Part shown: positions 6,167 to 14,107 of the stretch, piece by piece | How the letters are laid out: every line of letters begins with the position of its first letter | Numbering within the stretch: the stretch's first letter is position 1 | DNA from: an uncultured Clostridia bacterium | GTDB taxonomy: Bacteria; Bacillota; Clostridia; Christensenellales; Aristaeellaceae | Direction: 5' to 3' | Assembly: GCA_937886445.1 (NCBI GenBank) | Contig: CALGBY010000097.1 | Coordinates: 1-25,797, forward strand | DNA length: 25,797 bases | Notes under the pieces: generated by a model | Database searches by the model: none | The model's input: only the letters and a program-made list of their open reading frames with translations | What the model was told of the DNA's origin: nothing | Program-made: the position numbers and the translations under genes

Positions 6167-7936
6167 TCAGTATTTAACATCGGCATAGAAACGCAGATCC
6201 GTCAGATAGCACTTGTTCTGGTTCTCTGTACCGGTCTTGTAGGTATCAACAAACATTTCGATCCTCTCCACATCCTGATAGGTAGCAGAGAAAAGAATAT
6301 CCTGATAGCCCCGGACAAAATAATCCTTCAGTTTCAGATCTTCCTGATAGTGATTCCCATCGGCAGTATAAATTCTCAGATGGAATTTATATACCCACGC
6401 GTTCTTGAAGAATCTTGTCTCACCGTCGTTCCAGCCGTTGCGGATCCCGATGCCGCTCACCTGCTGATGATCAAAATAGAAGGTGAACTCGGGGATCTCA
6501 TCATGATACTCGCTCTTATAGATATACCAGGAGAAGAGCGTGTCCTCATTATCATCCGTCAGATTCGGCAGTTTTTCATAGCATTTCTGATTCAGCTCGT
6601 TCTTGCTGGTCTCGGGCTTGAACTGAGTATCCGACCAGGCAGGATAGATCACACCGTCCGGACCTACAGGCGGCTGAGTAGGTACCGGAGTAGGTTCTCG
6701 GGTAGGTCTTGGAGTAGGCGTGGGAGTCGGTACAGCGGTAGGCGTGGGCACAGGCGTAATCCTGGGGGTAGGTGTCACAACGGGAGTGGGTACCGGCGTG
6801 ATGGGCACACGGGTAGGCACCGGCGTGGGGGTGACATTCTCAATGATCCTGAAATAGCAGTCGATCAGAATATCCTGATTGCTTCTGGAACCGTTCACCG
6901 CGGAAGCGGTGATCCGGTACCGGTACAGACCGGGAGCCAGCTGACCGAATTTCAGCCGCCTGTTGATATCACCGCTGCCAAGCGTATAGCTCTGCGTATT
7001 CGGATATACCGTCACGCTCTGCGCGGCGCGGTTATTGTTATCTATGATCTCACCGCGTACCTCGGTAAGCCTTCCCACATCCGTATAAACAGTGCCGCGT
7101 ATGGAGAAGGACTGACCCTGCCGCATATCAGAGGGATAATTGGGGCCGGAAATGCCCAGCCGCGGTGTCTGAGCGGGCGGCACATAAGCCGTGGGAGTGG
7201 GCGTGCGGTAATAATAGTAGGTGGGAGTGGGGGTACGGTAGTAATAATATGTGGGGGTAGGCGTGCGGTAGTAGTAATAGGTGGGAGTAGGGGTACGATA
7301 ATAATAGGTGGGGGTAGGCGTGCGATAATAGTAGTAGGTAGGCGTAGGCGTACGGTAGTAATAATAAGTGGGGGTAGGCGTAGTGAACCGGTACGCGGTA
7401 GGAGTGGGCGTGCGGTAATAGTAATAAGTGGGAGTAGAAGCCGAGGGTGCGGCGCAGGTACAGGCGTAGGTGCTGAAAACAGACCATTCAGGGTAGCTTG
7501 CCCAGCCGCTGCAGCGATACAGAAAATCAGTAGTGGGATAGGTGGAAAGCACACTGTCCATCTCTGCCATCGTATAGGGCGTGGCCGTAACAAACCATGT
7601 TCCGGAGGTCGTGAAATTCAGCGTCAGCGTTTCATCGGTCCATTCATAATTCTGCGTCATTCCGTACGGGGAGGAAACACTCACATGATACATGGCAAAG
7701 GTGTTTTTCACACGCTGGGTGCTGTCCCAGTTGGACACCTGGATCAGGTTGCCTCTCGCGTCCTGGCGAAGCACGATATTGGCATTTGTGCCGTAGCAGG
7801 ATACAGTAAAGGTATAGGCCTGTCCGGCGTTTCCCTCCGGGGTGGACAGGTCCGCTCCGGCGCTCACCAGAAACAGACAGCTGAAAAGCACCGCGAACAG
7901 CACTGCCGTCATGATCCTTTTGAAATTTGCTTTCAT
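6167..7936 (-). CDS. Secreted Tyr/Thr/Pro-repeat protein with discoidin-like C-terminal domain
   Basis: A 589-residue exported protein. ATG 7936 follows GGAAGGAAG and begins a Sec signal peptide ending near VSAGA-DLS (about residue 29). Residues about 30-165 form a compact domain of unknown type containing four cysteines. Residues about 167-250 are tandem copies of TPTPTYYYYR, with one YYY and one AYRFT variant. Residues about 257-365 look like a beta-sandwich (GQSFSIRGTVY, then LAPGLYRYRI). Residues about 366-430 are a Thr-Pro linker of the type seen in wall-associated proteins. The C-terminal domain (DDNEDTLFSWY, GIGIRNGWNDGETRFFKNAW) resembles discoidin/NADase-type glycan-binding domains. 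No sortase motif or membrane anchor is seen. Likely a surface or secreted binding protein; the ligand is unknown. Transcribed alone between its promoter and the 6070 terminator. Confidence 0.85.
   Translation of the reverse strand: MKANFKRIMTAVLFAVLFSCLFLVSAGADLSTPEGNAGQAYTFTVSCYGTNANIVLRQDARGNLIQVSNWDSTQRVKNTFAMYHVSVSSPYGMTQNYEWTDETLTLNFTTSGTWFVTATPYTMAEMDSVLSTYPTTDFLYRCSGWASYPEWSVFSTYACTCAAPSASTPTYYYYRTPTPTAYRFTTPTPTYYYYRTPTPTYYYYRTPTPTYYYRTPTPTYYYYRTPTPTYYYYRTPTPTYYYYRTPTPTAYVPPAQTPRLGISGPNYPSDMRQGQSFSIRGTVYTDVGRLTEVRGEIIDNNNRAAQSVTVYPNTQSYTLGSGDINRRLKFGQLAPGLYRYRITASAVNGSRSNQDILIDCYFRIIENVTPTPVPTRVPITPVPTPVVTPTPRITPVPTPTAVPTPTPTPRPTREPTPVPTQPPVGPDGVIYPAWSDTQFKPETSKNELNQKCYEKLPNLTDDNEDTLFSWYIYKSEYHDEIPEFTFYFDHQQVSGIGIRNGWNDGETRFFKNAWVYKFHLRIYTADGNHYQEDLKLKDYFVRGYQDILFSATYQDVERIEMFVDTYKTGTENQNKCYLTDLRFYADVKY
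7188..7437 (-). repeat. 30-bp coding tandem repeat (TPTPTYYYYR)
   Basis: On the minus strand the unit codes for TPTPTYYYYR (30 bp). Seven tyrosine blocks are present: six of YYYY and one of YYY, a single-codon loss. One AYRFT interruption lies near the N-terminal end and a TAYVPP ending closes the array. All length changes keep frame. Codons vary between copies (TAT/TAC, ACT/ACG, CCC/CCT), so the array is not freshly amplified but may still vary in copy number among strains. Confidence 0.92.
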
Positions 7937-7964
7937 TTCTCTGCTTCCTTTCTGCTGAAGGGAT

Positions 7965-7978
7965 CTGTTGTACAACAG
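7965..7978. promoter_or_regulatory. Perfect 14-bp palindrome in the 5' leader of the repeat protein gene
   Basis: CTGTTGTACAACAG is a perfect palindrome about 26 bases downstream of the -10 box of the minus promoter at 8004-8032 and about 30 bases before the start codon. Its position suits a repressor operator acting as a roadblock. No regulator is identified. Confidence 0.4.
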
Positions 7979-8003
7979 GCTGCCTCAAGACCCCTTTAAT
8001 GAT

Positions 8004-8032
8004 AATATAGTGATTTGCCGCCGCATTGTCAA
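8004..8032 (-). promoter_or_regulatory. Sigma-A promoter of the repeat protein gene
   Basis: Minus strand TTGACA (complement of 8027-8032), 17-bp spacer, TATATT (complement of 8004-8009). The predicted leader is about 60 bases. Confidence 0.75.
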
Positions 8033-8044
8033 TAGCGCCGCGCC

Positions 8045-8117
8045 TAATTTACATTTTACATTTCTGTTACTTTTCACGGCAGCCGTTCAGCAGAGCAAAA
8101 CCACATAATTTACATTT
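8045..8117. repeat. TAATTTACATTT direct repeats between divergent promoters
   Basis: The 12-mer TAATTTACATTT occurs at 8045-8056 and 8106-8117, and TTTTACATTTC follows the first copy at 8054-8064. The two lie just upstream of the minus (-35 at 8027-8032) and plus (-35 at 8135-8140) promoters respectively. The 10-mer AATTTACATT recurs inverted at 18665-18674 in another divergent promoter region. Candidate binding site for a shared regulator. Confidence 0.45.
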
Positions 8118-8134
8118 CCGCGCCGGCTTTCATA

Positions 8135-8163
8135 TTGATGACACGCGCCGCAGATGATATAAT
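8135..8163 (+). promoter_or_regulatory. Sigma-A promoter of the vWA-like gene
   Basis: TTGATG (8135-8140), 17-bp spacer, TATAAT (8158-8163), about 40 bases before the GTG start. It diverges from the minus promoter at 8004-8032. No gene lies between 7937 and 8203. Confidence 0.75.
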
Positions 8164-8203
8164 CCCGATTGAGAAAACACATTGCCAAAGGGGATGAAAA
8201 ACA

Positions 8204-9187
8204 GTGTTCCGGAAACTGCATACTGAAGCCATAAAGCGGGCGGCTGCTTTCACGGCCGTGCTGCTTCTGCTCTTTTTCACATCAGCCGTATCGGCTGAAG
8301 AAGGCCGCTGCCACATCCTGCTCCTGATGACGGACGGTGATCCTTCTGTGTGTTTCGGAGAGGACCTGTACCCCGCCGCTTTCACAGAGACACGGCTCCG
8401 GGAAGCCGCGGCCGCGTTCTTCGGCGCGTGCATGACAGAGAGCACCGCCCGCGGCGCGCTGATAAAGGGAAGCGAAACGCCCGAAATACTGTGCGGTGTC
8501 ACGGGCAGTAAAGCAGAGCTGGTCGCCTCCGCGGAAAAGCTCACGGCTGAAAATGGCAAAAGAGATTTCTGCGCCGCGCTGACAGCCGCGGAAGACCTGC
8601 TGAAGACAAGCGGCAGCGAACGCGGCACCGTGACCATGGTATTCTCCCTGCCGCCGGACATCGGAAATACCGCTGCCGCCGGGCTTTATTCCGCCGCTTC
8701 CTTTCCCTTTGCCTCACCGGACGGGGCCTGGTACTTTCCCTATATGAACGCGGTACGCGGTCTGTGTGAAAGCCTCAGCTCAGGCTTTACCCTGAACGCG
8801 GTGCTTCTTCTCCCCTCCGTGCCTGTGAGCGGGAATGCCGGTGTTTTCTTTTCAAGCATGCAGGCCTTCGCCTCCGATATCACAAACGGCACCGTGACCG
8901 TCGCGCTCGGAGACGAGCAATTGCAGAACGCGCTTGTCAGCGCCGGTATGTCCGCATCCTTCGCGGGCAGAGCGGAAAGGATCGTTCCCGCCGCTTCTTC
9001 TTCAGCGTACCCATGGGCATACATCTGCGGCGGCGTAGCGCTGCTGATCCTCATCGCCGTGATCATTCTGATCATCGGAAAAGGACGCAGGCGTAAAAAG
9101 CGCCCGCGTCCCTATGATAAGCCTGCGAAGAGATCCTCCTCCCGCGCCTCCGGCTCACAGATCCCGCCGGATGACCAGGACTGGTAA
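8204..9187 (+). CDS. Membrane-anchored protein with degenerate vWA-like domain
   Basis: A 327-residue type I membrane protein. A Sec signal peptide covers residues 1 to about 31 (LLLLFFTSAVSA-EE). The extracytoplasmic part opens with HILLLMTDGDPS, resembling the first strand and a partial metal-site motif of von Willebrand A domains; the canonical DxSxS is not seen, so metal binding is doubtful. One transmembrane helix lies near residues 269-291, then a strongly basic cytoplasmic tail (GKGRRRKKRPRP). The start is taken as GTG 8204, which keeps the signal peptide; AAGGGG is 10 bases upstream. An ATG at 8194 is out of frame and opens only a 10-codon frame ending at 8226. Followed after 32 bases by the kinase gene. 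The vWA assignment is tentative. Confidence 0.72.
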   Translation: MFRKLHTEAIKRAAAFTAVLLLLFFTSAVSAEEGRCHILLLMTDGDPSVCFGEDLYPAAFTETRLREAAAAFFGACMTESTARGALIKGSETPEILCGVTGSKAELVASAEKLTAENGKRDFCAALTAAEDLLKTSGSERGTVTMVFSLPPDIGNTAAAGLYSAASFPFASPDGAWYFPYMNAVRGLCESLSSGFTLNAVLLLPSVPVSGNAGVFFSSMQAFASDITNGTVTVALGDEQLQNALVSAGMSASFAGRAERIVPAASSSAYPWAYICGGVALLILIAVIILIIGKGRRRKKRPRPYDKPAKRSSSRASGSQIPPDDQDW

Positions 9188-9219
9188 AGTGACACACATA
9201 TAAACGGAGCCGAAAAGCC

Positions 9220-9948
9220 ATGGATAAAACGATCATCTTTGAAACAGAAAACGCCGGTATGCCCGTTCGTGCCTGCTACACGCAAAAGAACACAGAGGAG
9301 GTTTTCCTTCCCCTTCTGCAGAAGCTCATGGACATCCGGAAGGAAAAGGGCCGCCGTATCCTAATCTTTCTCGCTGCTCCTCCGGCCGCCGGAAAAAGCA
9401 CGCTCGCGGCATATCTTGCCTCCCTCTGCCCCGGTCTCACAGTGCTCCCGATGGACGGCTTTCACCGCCCGCAGGCCTGGCTTCTTACACACACCGTGCA
9501 GCGAAACGGAAAACAGCTTCCCGCCGTATCCGTAAAGGGTGCCCCGGACACCTTTGATCTTGAAAAGCTGGCTAAGTATATCCGCTGTGCCGCCGGCGGG
9601 GAGGAATTCGGCTGGCCCGTGTATGACCGCAAAACGCATGATCCGCGCGAAAACGGCGTTACCGTTCAGGGTGATATCCTGCTCATCGAGGGCAATTACC
9701 TGCTGCTGGACAGGCCCGGATGGCGGGAGTTGCGCCGTTATGCCGATTATTCTGTATTTATCCGTGCCGGTGAAGCGCTTCTCAGGCCGAGACTGGTCGA
9801 AAGAAAGATCGCGCTCGGAAAAACAAGCGCAGAGGCGGAGCGCTTTGCGGACGAAAGCGATCTTGTAAACGCCCGTCTGGTGCTGGAGAACAGTCTTCCC
9901 GCCGATGTTTCTCTCACGCTTCTTGAAAACGGTACCTACAGCCTGTAA
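9220..9948 (+). CDS. P-loop nucleoside/sugar kinase (uridine kinase-like, YggC/FrcK group)
   Basis: A 242-residue cytoplasmic kinase. The Walker A motif APPAAGKST is near residues 52-60, MDGFHRP near residue 89, APDTFDL and YDRKTHDPRE follow, and a Walker B-like DILLIEGNYLLL leads into the lid region with conserved arginines (RPRLVERKIALGKT). This motif order is that of the phosphoribulokinase/uridine kinase superfamily and closest in memory to the YggC/FrcK group; the substrate is not known. ATG 9220 has GGAG 11 bases upstream. It is co-directional with the vWA-like gene (32-base gap), probably one transcript ending at the 10006 terminator. Confidence 0.87.
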   Translation: MDKTIIFETENAGMPVRACYTQKNTEEVFLPLLQKLMDIRKEKGRRILIFLAAPPAAGKSTLAAYLASLCPGLTVLPMDGFHRPQAWLLTHTVQRNGKQLPAVSVKGAPDTFDLEKLAKYIRCAAGGEEFGWPVYDRKTHDPRENGVTVQGDILLIEGNYLLLDRPGWRELRRYADYSVFIRAGEALLRPRLVERKIALGKTSAEAERFADESDLVNARLVLENSLPADVSLTLLENGTYSL

Positions 9949-10005
9949 ACGCATATGCCCCGTATTCCCGGCCGGCCCCCGGCAAACGCTCCAACCCGCG
10001 TAATT

Positions 10006-10040
10006 AAAGAGACCGTGATCAATTTCACGGTCTCTTTTTT
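10006..10040. terminator. Bidirectional terminator between convergent genes
   Basis: AAAGAGACCGTGA (10006-10018), loop TCAATT, TCACGGTCTCTTT (10025-10037), then T to 10040. The 13-bp stem is perfect. It terminates the kinase gene on + and, with a weaker T tract (CTTTAATTA), the three-gene operon arriving on the minus strand. Confidence 0.92.
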
Positions 10041-10057
10041 GCCGGACTCTGCCTTCG

Positions 10058-11101
10058 TTAAGCGGCTCCGTCCTTTTCCTTGTTTGCTTCCATACGCTGG
10101 GGAGCATCCTTATAATCTCCCAGCACTTCAAACATGTTCCACGCGCTCTTATAATTGCCCGCGTTCTCCATTTCACCGGCGGCGATATACAGCATTTCAC
10201 GGCAGCCCTCGGCTCTTTCCTCGCTGTTCTTCACACCGACAAGCTGGTCAAATTCGTCTGCCAGTTCGATAAGTGATACCCAGTTGATCTTCTTGCACTT
10301 TTCATCATAGATGCTGGGCACACCTTTGCCGCAGTATTCCTCATCGGTCGGGTGCTCCATCGCGTCCGCGATCTCCTGCTGCTTCTTGCTGGCCGTGCAG
10401 AAACGCACCAGCAAATCAGCACCTTCCGTTCCGCTCACATAGGTAAGCCCGTTCAGCGCGCTGTCCCAGTCCTGACTGTCGATATCGGCATCCACAGCGT
10501 TAAGAACGGCATTGCTGTTCTCAATACGCAGGCTCTCGCTGTCCTGATAGCCCTCCATCATCTGCAGGCAAAGCACGGCGTTTCCGGTGATCTCATAATC
10601 CGCCGTTCCGTTCTGGGTACCGATCAGCGCGGTCACAGCGTCATACGCCTTCAAGCGGCACTGTTCCGCCAGCTCCGTGCTGTTGAGCGTACCGGGAATG
10701 CTGTCCAGCTGTTTGGCGGCTCCCACCCAAGCGGTCACAGCTTTTTTCACATCATTTCCGTCCGCGGGGTTCTTCAGCTCTGTTTCCGCGCTCTGGCAGG
10801 CGGTAAAGTAGGTCACCATGTCTCCGCTGTCCCGGATGCAATACAGATCCAGCTCCTTCAGCGCGTTCACGGCGTCCTTGTAATTCTTTTCCTGTCCGTT
10901 CGCAACCGCGGCGGCATAGTCTGAAAGCTGCTTCGCGTCCTTAAAGAAGCCAAGCTCCGAAAAGGCTTCCGCCGCTTCGGCGTATCTGCCTTCTTCCAGG
11001 ATCCTGAGAGCGTCGGCATACTGTTCTCCCCCATTGCCTTCGCAGGCGCAGAGCAGTACGAGCATAAGGGCAAGAAACAGGCAAAGCAATGTCTTTTTCA
11101 T
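10058..11101 (-). CDS. Lipoprotein with TPR-like repeats
   Basis: A 347-residue predicted lipoprotein. The signal peptide ends in a lipobox, LLCAC, with Cys 20 as lipidation site. The mature protein is rich in short amphipathic helices with TPR-like turns: GRYAEAAEAFSELGFFKDA near residues 39-57, a related YKDAVNALKEL, and near the C-terminus NYKSAWNMFEVLGDYKDA. The repeated pattern [FL]G-[FD]-[FY]-KDA matches proteins with tetratricopeptide-like folds that bind partners at the membrane surface. ATG 11101 has AAGGA 10 bases upstream. It is the third gene of an operon with two polytopic membrane proteins, 57 bases after the second, so it may form a complex with them at the outer membrane face; that is inference. 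Confidence 0.85.
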   Translation of the reverse strand: MKKTLLCLFLALMLVLLCACEGNGGEQYADALRILEEGRYAEAAEAFSELGFFKDAKQLSDYAAAVANGQEKNYKDAVNALKELDLYCIRDSGDMVTYFTACQSAETELKNPADGNDVKKAVTAWVGAAKQLDSIPGTLNSTELAEQCRLKAYDAVTALIGTQNGTADYEITGNAVLCLQMMEGYQDSESLRIENSNAVLNAVDADIDSQDWDSALNGLTYVSGTEGADLLVRFCTASKKQQEIADAMEHPTDEEYCGKGVPSIYDEKCKKINWVSLIELADEFDQLVGVKNSEERAEGCREMLYIAAGEMENAGNYKSAWNMFEVLGDYKDAPQRMEANKEKDGAA

Positions 11102-11158
11102 ATGATTACCATCCTTCGTGGATTTGTTTTCCGGGGGTTGATATCCGCCCCAGATCCG

Positions 11159-12832
11159 TCATTTATCAAAGCTGTTCTGTTTGAAGGCCCTGCGCTCCGC
11201 GGCATAGGCAGTAACGAATCTGTAGCAGTTGATCAGGCCCGCGAGCATGATCACGGCATACAGCACAAGGTACAGAAGATAGAGTGTGGAATAATGGAAC
11301 GGCCTTGCGAGGCAGAATACCAGGAACCCGAAAATTCCGTACAGTACGGCGCCAAAGCCGGTCCAGGCCTCGTCCTTTTTGAGGATCAGCAGGGTGATGA
11401 GCACAGCGCTCGCCACGATGATCAAAAGCACATACTTGCTCATGGAACGGATATCCACGGTATCCGCGGTATCGATATCGGCAGACCAGTTTGAATTGAA
11501 GAGGCTGCCTTTCGCGATCGCCTTGTCTTCATTGCGCATTTCATTCTGCGCACGGTAAGCCACCTTATCGGGGAAGCTTTCGTCCACATAGTTGACCAGC
11601 TTTTTCAGATCATCCTTCTTCGCGATCAGATCATTCACGGTCTTTTGCTTGAAGGCATCCTTTTCGGCGGCGATCTTCGCGATACCGCCATCCCAGTCCA
11701 CGATCTTGGTGGTTTCAAGCGTTCCGAAGAGATCAAACGCGGAAACGGTGGTATCGCCCTTCTTATCCACCTTGGTGGTCCACATCGGGGCAAACAGCAG
11801 CGCCACGCATGCGACCGTCAGCAGCAGACAGATGATGTTTGCGGAGGTGGGATAGGTGCCGCGCTTTGAACATACAAAGTTGGCAAAACGGAGCGCGCCC
11901 ACCAGAAGCAGCAGCAGCGCACACAGCAGACCGCCCTCAAAAGCAACGGTGCTGTGCCAGAAAACGCGGTTTGTCAGGATCGTGTAGGTCGCCGCGGCAC
12001 CGGCCGCCAGCTGTACGAAGCCGGTCCACGAGGAACGGCGGAAAACCACGGAGAGCAGCAGCGTCAGCACACACATGATCAATACGATCGCGGGGCTGGC
12101 AAGCCTGATGATACCGAAATCGGCGTTTTTCGCTTCCAGCAGATAGGGGTTGGTGGCAGCGGTGGTGCCGGCATCACGCACGGAGAGAAGAGAAGTGTTG
12201 TTATCCGCGTTCAGCGGGAACACCAGGATGATCAGCGCCAGCGCCAGAGCGGCGCATACCAGGTTCAGAGGCAGATTTACGCTGCCCTTAAGACGGGAAG
12301 CAAAGGCGGCAAGGTACATCACGGCACCCAGCAGCAGCAGTACACCGCAGCAGGCAAAGGAGATGTAGGCGATCACTCCGCCCAAAAGCAGCGCCGGGCA
12401 GGAAAGGTACGCCCACACGCCGATGATACCGGTAAACAAAATACCGATCGAAGGCTTATCGCTTCTCAGCGCGATAAAGATGAACACAAAGGTGATAAGC
12501 GCCACGGCGCCCAGCACACATACCGGCACCGTTACAGCGGCGGAATGCGCGCAGTAGCTTTCCTCATCAAAGGCAAAGCCCGCTTTGTTGTCGACCGCTC
12601 CGGCCGTTTCGTCCAGAATGTGCAGATGCACATTTCCGATCGCCTCAGCCTTATCGGAATCCGTATTCGCGGGGTTGACGGTCATATACTGGAAAAGGGT
12701 GGCACTGCCTTCCTTGTCCGTTCCGGTAAATTTGAAATAAGGCGTAAACATGCCGGCCGCCAGCATTCCAAGCACGGCCGCAATCAGCACCGCGCTGATG
12801 ATATTCAGTATCAGCTGTGATTTTTTACTCAT
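11159..12832 (-). CDS. Large polytopic membrane protein of unknown function
   Basis: A 557-residue protein. An N-terminal hydrophobic segment is followed by an extracytoplasmic loop (about residues 35-100), then a cluster of about seven membrane segments. A hydrophilic region with many Lys/Asp (about residues 370-460) comes next and four further hydrophobic segments close the protein. The first 320 residues align by eye with the neighbouring upstream gene: IIGVWAYLSCPALLLGGVIAY versus IAGVWAFLCAPVLLAGGVLAY (shown over 20 or fewer residues each in part), and LVCAALALALIILVFP versus LACAALVALIILFVFP. The second half is an addition. ATG 12832 (MSKK) is preferred, with GGGAAG 5 bases upstream; an in-frame ATG at 12859 is possible. 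No known family is recognised. Confidence 0.82.
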   Translation of the reverse strand: MSKKSQLILNIISAVLIAAVLGMLAAGMFTPYFKFTGTDKEGSATLFQYMTVNPANTDSDKAEAIGNVHLHILDETAGAVDNKAGFAFDEESYCAHSAAVTVPVCVLGAVALITFVFIFIALRSDKPSIGILFTGIIGVWAYLSCPALLLGGVIAYISFACCGVLLLLGAVMYLAAFASRLKGSVNLPLNLVCAALALALIILVFPLNADNNTSLLSVRDAGTTAATNPYLLEAKNADFGIIRLASPAIVLIMCVLTLLLSVVFRRSSWTGFVQLAAGAAATYTILTNRVFWHSTVAFEGGLLCALLLLLVGALRFANFVCSKRGTYPTSANIICLLLTVACVALLFAPMWTTKVDKKGDTTVSAFDLFGTLETTKIVDWDGGIAKIAAEKDAFKQKTVNDLIAKKDDLKKLVNYVDESFPDKVAYRAQNEMRNEDKAIAKGSLFNSNWSADIDTADTVDIRSMSKYVLLIIVASAVLITLLILKKDEAWTGFGAVLYGIFGFLVFCLARPFHYSTLYLLYLVLYAVIMLAGLINCYRFVTAYAAERRAFKQNSFDK

Positions 12833-12905
12833 AAACGCTTCCCGCTCCTCTCCGGTCATTCCGGCTGTATATTGATGGCTGTTATCCTTTCAGTGATCCG
12901 ATCCA

Positions 12906-13862
12906 TTAAGCGTTTTTGCCGCTCAGCAGTGTTTTCAACGCGCGAAGCAGAGAAACGGCGATCAGGAGCATGGACGCGGCCATTCCCAATTCAAGCGCTG
13001 AGGCGGAGCCGTAATAGGTGCGGTTGACAAGCAGCATGCACAGTGTCCATACACCGGACACGAGAGAGATCACCCAAGAGAACTTCCATCCGCGTACAAG
13101 CAGCAGCGCGATCAGGGATGCGGCGCATATACCCAGCACGAATACAGGACGCACGCAAAGGTTGAGTCCGCTGTAATCGGGCTGTGCGTTCAGCGCGGTG
13201 GCGCCGACCGTGTTCACATCAAACATAACGCCTGTTTCTGTAAAGGAGACAGGGAATACAAACAGGATGATCAGCGCAACAAGCGCCGCGCAGGCCAGAG
13301 AAAGCGGGCCGGCGTCCTTCTTCCCCGCAAGAGAAGCATACCAGCACAGCGTAAGCGCGAAGCCGGCAAGCAGCAGCAGTACATACAGCGCCAGTATCAC
13401 ATAGGCAAGTACGCCACCCGCCAGCAGCACGGGAGCGCACAGGAAGGCCCATACGCCGGCGATACCGTCCAGCATGAGTACAATGCCCGGCACGCATGTC
13501 CTGATCTTCCACACACTGAGCGCGACTGTGATCACATTCATCGCGAAAAGGACGATCACAGGCACCGCCTCACGGGTGATGAAATCGGTACGGGTACCGT
13601 CGCTTTCACCGTAATCCTGAGCGCCTTCCTCATAGCGGATAAAATAGCTGTTCAGGTTTTTAGCATAATCCTCGGTAGGCCTCAGGGCATAATCGATCAT
13701 GGAATTCTGCTTGATCTCAGTCACCTTTTCCAGGCCAGTACCCACTGACGCGCTGAATTTAACAGGCGGATAGTACGGAACGAACATCAGCGCGATCAGT
13801 ACCGCCGCGATCAGGATACCCGAGAGATGAATGATCATTCTCGTTTTGCCGTTCATTGTCAT
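12906..13862 (-). CDS. Polytopic membrane protein, shorter paralogue of the next gene
   Basis: A 318-residue membrane protein with an N-terminal hydrophobic helix (residues about 11-27) and a polar extracytoplasmic loop (about 30-95). Roughly seven more hydrophobic segments follow, and the protein ends shortly after the last helix with a basic LLSGKNA tail. It is homologous along its length to the first part of the downstream 557-residue protein (shared GVWAFL, LLAGG, ACAAL and VNR[TV][YF][YW] positions), pointing to gene duplication. ATG 13862 has GGGAGG 8 bases upstream. First gene of the operon; promoter at 13925-13952. No function can be assigned; no transporter ATPase or catalytic motif is seen. 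Confidence 0.82.
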   Translation of the reverse strand: MTMNGKTRMIIHLSGILIAAVLIALMFVPYYPPVKFSASVGTGLEKVTEIKQNSMIDYALRPTEDYAKNLNSYFIRYEEGAQDYGESDGTRTDFITREAVPVIVLFAMNVITVALSVWKIRTCVPGIVLMLDGIAGVWAFLCAPVLLAGGVLAYVILALYVLLLLAGFALTLCWYASLAGKKDAGPLSLACAALVALIILFVFPVSFTETGVMFDVNTVGATALNAQPDYSGLNLCVRPVFVLGICAASLIALLLVRGWKFSWVISLVSGVWTLCMLLVNRTYYGSASALELGMAASMLLIAVSLLRALKTLLSGKNA

Positions 13863-13924
13863 TTGGTATTCCTCCCCAGGAAATGATGAATATAGGCGTT
13901 TGTACCTGCCAAAATATCATTATA

Positions 13925-13952
13925 ATTTTACCATATTAAGGATGTTTGTCAA
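13925..13952 (-). promoter_or_regulatory. Promoter of the membrane-protein operon
   Basis: Minus strand TTGACA (complement of 13947-13952), 16-bp spacer, TAAAAT (complement of 13925-13930). A second TATAAT follows directly (13919-13924) but at 22 bp is too far from this -35 box. The region is much richer in A+T than its surroundings. Confidence 0.65.
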
Positions 13953-13982
13953 TACGCATATTCTGACCATATTTTGCATATT
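13932..13982. repeat. Phased AATATG/CATATT repeats at the operon promoter
   Basis: CATATT occurs at 13957-13962, 13968-13973 and 13977-13982 (spacings 11 and 9 bp), directly upstream of the -35 box on the minus strand. A fourth copy at 13932-13937 lies between the -35 and -10 boxes. Same-face spacing near one helical turn suits an activator or an A/T-rich UP-like element. The remainder of 13983-14107 shows no gene and no clear terminator for the upstream nucleotidyltransferase. Confidence 0.45.
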
Positions 13983-14107
13983 TTGTTGCAAATCTTGTTT
14001 TTTCCGGTTCAACATGCCGGTGCTGTCACGGCCCGAAGCGCTTTGTCTCCGGCGCGTTCCGCCTGTTCCTTTCATAGGAGGCATTCCGCAGCCGGATATT
14101 TCCGCGC

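Noticed and set aside
7188..7437. CRISPR array
   Set aside because: Units are contiguous and coding without unique spacers; this is an in-frame protein repeat.
6044..7999. A long open frame on the + strand opposite the Tyr/Thr/Pro-repeat gene
   Set aside because: It arises from the repeat and the base composition of the true gene. It has no ribosome site, an Arg/Gly/His-rich composition, and runs through the strong terminator at 6070-6115.
13919..13924. TATAAT as the -10 box of the membrane operon with the TTGACA at 13947
   Set aside because: The spacing would be 22 bp. The TAAAAT at 16 bp is the better partner, though use of TATAAT with another -35 cannot be excluded.
14000..14030. Terminator after the nucleotidyltransferase (CCGG...CCGG with an A/T run)
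   Set aside because: The stem is only four G/C pairs and the T run is on the wrong side for the minus-strand transcript.
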